This document shows, piece after piece, positions 59,926 through 64,000 of a stretch of 64,000 nucleotides of DNA. The translations under genes and the position numbers were made by a program. The stretch lies in the NCBI GenBank assembly GCA_021014945.1, contig MU266378.1:78550-142549 (forward strand), in the 5' to 3' direction. Source of the stretch: Leucogyrophana mollusca. Lineage: Eukaryota; Basidiomycota; Agaricomycetes; Boletales. Numbering within the stretch: position 1 is the stretch's first letter; each line of letters opens with the position of its first letter. A model generated the notes under the pieces. That model was not told the DNA's origin. It was given only the letters and a program-made list of their open reading frames with translations, and ran no database searches.

Positions 59926-62169
59926 ATGTTGTGGATTGTGGATACTCGTTATGCCCTTCTGCTCCCTCTGTCCCTGATTGTTGTTGGCCTCATCAGCCGC
60001 TTATTGAAGAAGAATGGGCCAGCCCCACCCCTTCCTCCAGGACCACCCCGACTACCCTTCTTCGGAAATGCGCTCGCCATGGACCCGAAAAACCCCTGGA
60101 AAACATATGCAGCGTGGGGCGCAAAATATGGTGAGTTCCCCTTTTCTACTGGAATACTCTTCTCACCTACTTCCCTAGGGGATCTGTTTTACGTGCGATT
60201 TTTTAACCAAGACGTTGTGGTCATCAATTCCGAGAAGATAGCGAAGGAACTCCTCGAAAAACGCTCGTCCAACTATTCCGATCGTCCCTTCATCGCTACT
60301 CGCGTAGCGTAAGTGATATTTCCCCGTCAGATCTAGCCAATCCCATCACCTCTATAATAGGTTCGGGTGGAATTATAGCTTTGCATTCACGCCCTACGGA
60401 AAGGAATGGCGCTTGGCTCGCAGGTTTTTCCATCAAAGCTTTCGGGAAGAGGCTTCCCTCAACTTTCGCCCTATGCAACTCCGCAAAGCACATCAATTGC
60501 TCAAAAGCCTCATTGAGACACCCCAGAATCATGTGGCTCATTTCGGGGCGCAAGTTCATTTCCCAGTATTCAAGCTTTGAGCGGTGTCTAATTTAGTACC
60601 ATACAGTTTCGCTGCGTCTGTTGGCATGTCTGCTAGTTATGATTACGATGTAGGGCCACGCGATGAGCCCTTCCTTGGGATCATCGAGAAGGTGGTGTAT
60701 GGCTTAAGATTCATGACTCCGGAGACAACCTTGATCTTAAGTGCATTCCCTTTCCGTAAGTTGGTTTTTAGGTATCTTTCCCTTGCCTCACTATTGCTGT
60801 CAGTTTTGCGCCTTCCTGCTTGGCTCCCCGGTGCGGGCATGCGACGCGCCGCCACACGTTCGGTACAATATATCACGGAATTGGTCGAGACTCCCCTTCG
60901 GTATGTGGAGAAGAATATGGTAGGCGTGCTACTTGGTGGGTATCGTAAGGTCTGCTGAAGCCGCTACCAGGCCGCAGGAACAGCCGGACAGTCCTTGACG
61001 TCCGACCTGTTGAGAAGAAAGGCAGACAAGAAATACGACGATGCTGAATTCGACCAAGCTTTGAGGCAGGCATCATGGACTGCTTTTCTGGGTACGTCCG
61101 TGGATTAACTCTCTTAAATTTTCGGTGAAGGTTTCAACGCTCGACCCATTGGCAGCTGCAACGGATACTGTGAGTGCCACAGAAAGCCTTTCTACCCCCG
61201 TGATCTCACAGGTGCATATATCGCAATCTAGACGAGTTCGGCGCTCCTTTTTTTCATCCTTGCCATGGTCCTCCACCCACATGTCCAAGAGCGGGCTCGA
61301 AGGGAAATCGACGCCGTTGTGGGAAAAGACCGACTTCCTGACTTTGACGATCAACCATCTTTACCTTACATCGAGGCTATCGCACGGGAGGTCGCCAGGT
61401 GGAAACCAATTGTTCCGTTGGGTATGGATTGCATACTTTTCACTTGCGCTTCCTACCGATGAATTTGTATCATTGTTGGACAGGAGTTGCCCATGCTACC
61501 ACGAACAGCGATGTATACGAGGGATACTATATCCCCAAAGGTAACTAGCTCGGAATTGATTCAGTGACACAATCAGTGTTGATTTCTCCTGAAGGAGCCA
61601 CCGTGGTAGCCAATACTTGGTGAGTGACCTGTTGAAGCTGCAAGATTTTATGTTTGATTAAAGGGTACCTCGCCCTTCAACTCGTGACAGGGCAATGTCA
61701 CGAAACGAGACTCTATATCCCGACGCGTCCAGCTTCATACCGGAGCGATTTTTGGATTCGAACGGGAGGCTTCTTGATCCTGAGTCGCCGAGTTACATCT
61801 TTGGATTTGGCAGACGAATATGTGAGCATCACCATTCAACTCACGCGCCACGCAACCCGTCTTCGTCTCTGACTCCACAGTCCTTCAGGCCCAGGACGTT
61901 ACGCCGCTGAAGCATCGGTTTGGGCTGTAGTCGCTTCGACGCTCGCGGTTCTCGAGTTCTCCAAGGCAAAGGATGCTCAAGGAAAGGATATCGACTTTAT
62001 GCCAACCTCTTCTGTCGGACTTACTCGGTATGATTCCTCGCGACTGCTACGGGGATTCTACTGATTTGGCGGGGGTAGCCATCCCGACCCGTTTCCCTGT
62101 TGCATCACTCCACGAGCAGGTGTGGACTCGGAGAAGCTTGCTCGTTTGGTGGGCTCTACTATGGCGTGA
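59926..62169 (+). CDS. Cytochrome P450 monooxygenase
   Basis: Thirteen exons by my splice model. The first eight are 59926-60130, 60179-60308, 60361-60549, 60607-60755, 60804-60919, 60971-61091, 61156-61169 (14 nt) and 61232-61421; then come five more, ending at 62169. The protein opens with a membrane anchor (YALLLPLSLIVVGLISRLLK) and a proline hinge PPLPPGPPRLPFFGN. The C-helix is WRLARRFFHQSF. The I-helix is AATDTTSSALLFF, the ExxR helix REVARWKP, the PERF segment SFIPERFLDS, and the heme loop FGFGRRICPGRYAAE with the thiolate Cys. All hallmark residues are present and all phases agree, if one GC-AG intron (60550-60606) is accepted. Basidiomycete P450s of this kind are ER-bound and used in detoxification or secondary metabolism; the substrate is unknown. 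Three related relics lie within 7 kb. Confidence 0.92.
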
Positions 62170-63258
62170 TAAATCAAGTATTGTTTTTGTCCCCTGTACA
62201 CATTGATCAAGGCTGGAGAAGTGAGCGTAGACCACATGTAAAAACAAATGTATTTCGCACTCGATGGTCATTGGCCGCCGCTGAGGAACTTCAAGCTGCA
62301 TGATCACGGCGATACCGGTACAACACTAAACTATAATAATCTCATGGTGACACCAGCGGCTGTGGTAAATGCAAGGCGCCTGACAAGGTATTTGCCAAAT
62401 TTGGCCTGTCACTTCCAAATTGGGTGAGTTCGCCTTCAAGGTTTAAAAACGATCGAGCTCTGCTCACTCTGAATACTCTCTCCTCCAATAATATTCCCTG
62501 CGGAATGACATACGTAAAACTGGAACGATACAAAGAAAACGCCGCTCCAAATTATTCGTGCCATTTCCAGTAGTGTAACATCTTCACCGTGCTCGTCGCC
62601 CACCACGCCGCAGACGCCGCAATTCCAAGGCTCTCCAATGGGTGCAATTCTTACTGTGGGGGTGGGCAATCTTCCCTATGTAAATTTGGTTCCCACGCTT
62701 CGTGAGTGGGCGATTTTGGCATACTGGAGTGACACTGAAAATCACTCCTCGCCGCAACACATCTGAGAGGCTTTATACAACATGAGAGAGAATTCTATAG
62801 TGAAGAAGTCGTCGATTAGAAGATAGATCATGCAATGTTAAATTGTGCTTTTTCTAAAATTCAATATTGAGCAAGATGATGCCGAAACACTGTAAGAAAT
62901 AGCTACAGTCGTCTTCGAGCATCCGAAAATAAAGCATCTGAATTTAACATTGCATAGAGTGATGAACTACACATACTTTCTCCTACTAATGTCAGGCCGA
63001 AAAGTGACGGGGACGCTTGCTAGAGCTGTTGTACGATGGAGTCTCTGTGAAGCAACAATCTCAGCCACAGACGTGTCGCAGCGTGTCTGTCCCGACGTGA
63101 CTTGCGCTCCCGCACGCGACTGCTGCAGGTCAGTGGGCAATATACCAACCGGAAACCTCCAAAATACCTGGCTGTATCCTGGCTTCCCCCCCCCCTCCAC
63201 GACCTGCTTTTATGGTCTGTTATTTATTGCCTGCCGACTCTTCTAGCCACTCGAACCC
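62170..63258. other. Spacer right of the P450
   Basis: No gene supported. Minus frames at 62342-62669 are open but not recognisable. AT-rich sequence at 62760-62960 carries a 15-bp inverted repeat (separate entry). Poly-C at 63187-63195. Confidence 0.4.
62830..62955. repeat. 126-bp element with 15-bp perfect terminal inverted repeats
   Basis: ATGCAATGTTAAATT (62830-62844) and its exact reverse complement AATTTAACATTGCAT (62941-62955) enclose 96 bp of noncoding AT-rich sequence. The form suggests a MITE-like non-autonomous element or a stem-loop. No clear target-site duplication is visible beside it. Confidence 0.55.
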
Positions 63259-64000
63259 ATGGGCACCCAGAAAGTGCGGGCTGTTAGACGACGAAAGGGG
63301 CGGTCATTAGCTCAGAAGGAAGCTCTGCAAAAGGCTCACACACGTCGACAGCACTCAAGGGGGGGAGATGTTGAGAACATGGGTCCTACTTGTGCTCGGA
63401 GTGCTTGGGCTCCATCTGCTCGGATGACACGGTCCCGTGAAACTGAATGTCTTCGAGGGGCACTCAAAGGACTCCAGGAGCGGCTGCAAACTGTTGAAGA
63501 AGAGCTCGAGGCAGCAAAAGGGACACTTCAGCACCAGGAGAAGAAAGCTATTGAAAAGGACACACTACTTCACATTCGAAACACGGAACTTCGACACGCT
63601 CATACAGCTGCTGCATCCTCGGAGCAGGCCCTTAAAGCTGCAGAGACAAAGCTAGCATTGACAAAGGAGAAGGCCGAAAGATATCACTCACTATTGCGGT
63701 ACGCCCGGAGAAAGGCTACAAGAGCCAAAGCATCTGCTGCATCCTTGTGGCAGCAGCTGAAGGAGGTTCGGAATGTGGTGATGCCAAAGCTGAAGAGGGA
63801 GTCCGACACCAGGCTAAAGGAGCAAGAGGAGGCCACCCGAAAACAGATCCTTACACTGGAGTTCGAAGCCAAGGATGCCCGAGCAAAGGTGGATGAGCTT
63901 TGTTCGAAGTTGCTGCACAGCCAAAGAAGAGCTCGGGCATTCCAAATGCAGGCATTACGGGGGGCAAAGGCGCTGGCAAAGGCATCAGAGAAGCATAGAA
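63259..64000 (+). CDS. Coiled-coil protein, partial (runs off right edge)
   Basis: From an ATG at 63259 (MGTQKVRAVRRRKGRSLAQK) the frame stays open for 247 codons to the window end, so only the N-terminal part is seen. After a basic N-terminus it is a near-continuous coiled coil: LQERLQTVEEELEAAKGTLQ, then EQALKAAETKLALTKEKAER and KLKRESDTRLKEQEEATRKQ. The repeated Ala/Lys/Glu/Arg composition, and the way it begins right after decayed sequence, recall orphan or transposon-associated coiled-coil genes of agarics, but I cannot name a family. A gene fragment or pseudogene is possible; the long intact frame argues for real coding sequence. Confidence 0.6.
   Translation, partial: MGTQKVRAVRRRKGRSLAQKEALQKAHTRRQHSRGGDVENMGPTCARSAWAPSARMTRSRETECLRGALKGLQERLQTVEEELEAAKGTLQHQEKKAIEKDTLLHIRNTELRHAHTAAASSEQALKAAETKLALTKEKAERYHSLLRYARRKATRAKASAASLWQQLKEVRNVVMPKLKRESDTRLKEQEEATRKQILTLEFEAKDARAKVDELCSKLLHSQRRARAFQMQALRGAKALAKASEKHR

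Noticed and set aside
52445..62169. A secondary-metabolite cluster around the P450
   Set aside because: No terpene cyclase, PKS, NRPS, transporter or methyltransferase is present; the neighbours are secreted proteins, DUO1 and relics.
1..64000. tRNA genes
   Set aside because: I looked for T-loop-like GGTTCRANYCC strings and found none with a matching D-arm and acceptor stem; a tRNAscan run would settle this.

Overview
The window looks like nuclear DNA of a basidiomycete, most likely a mushroom-forming Agaricomycete. The genes are packed on both strands and broken by many introns, mostly 47-80 nt with GT..AG ends. The gene set is eukaryotic and fungal: DASH subunit Duo1, Zn2Cys6 regulator, F-box protein with the agaric-type start, basidiomycete P450, small secreted proteins. 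I could not run any search, so all family names come from motif recognition.

Left part (1-28 kb) is mostly conserved housekeeping. In order: a PHD-finger protein (+), VPS8 (+) convergent with COG2 (-), a rhodopsin-type membrane protein (-), a CLC chloride channel/transporter (-) divergent from SmD3 (+), SDHAF4 (-), a Zn2Cys6 transcription factor (+) and ribosomal protein uS12/RPS23 (-). VPS8, COG2, CLC and the TM9 protein further right all act on endomembranes.

Middle part (28-50 kb): three alpha/beta hydrolases of the homoserine O-acetyltransferase-like family surround a TM9SF/EMP70 nonaspanin gene. A 3.4 kb gene-poor stretch with a 21-bp tandem repeat follows. Then mitochondrial tyrosyl-tRNA synthetase (-) and queuine tRNA-ribosyltransferase (+) share a 232-bp divergent promoter, followed by the DEAD-box helicase DBP10 (-) and an F-box protein (+).

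Right part (50-64 kb) is the accessory region. Two paralogous four-cysteine secreted proteins and a Kre9/Knh1-domain secreted protein lie among decayed cytochrome P450 pieces, an inverted 83-bp copy of the 3' end of the nearby DUO1 gene, DUO1 itself, one apparently intact P450 with a GC-AG intron, a small inverted-repeat element, and a coiled-coil reading frame that runs off the right edge. This part shows repeated local duplication and decay and is the most interesting in the window. I found no tRNA, rRNA, CRISPR or clear complete transposon.
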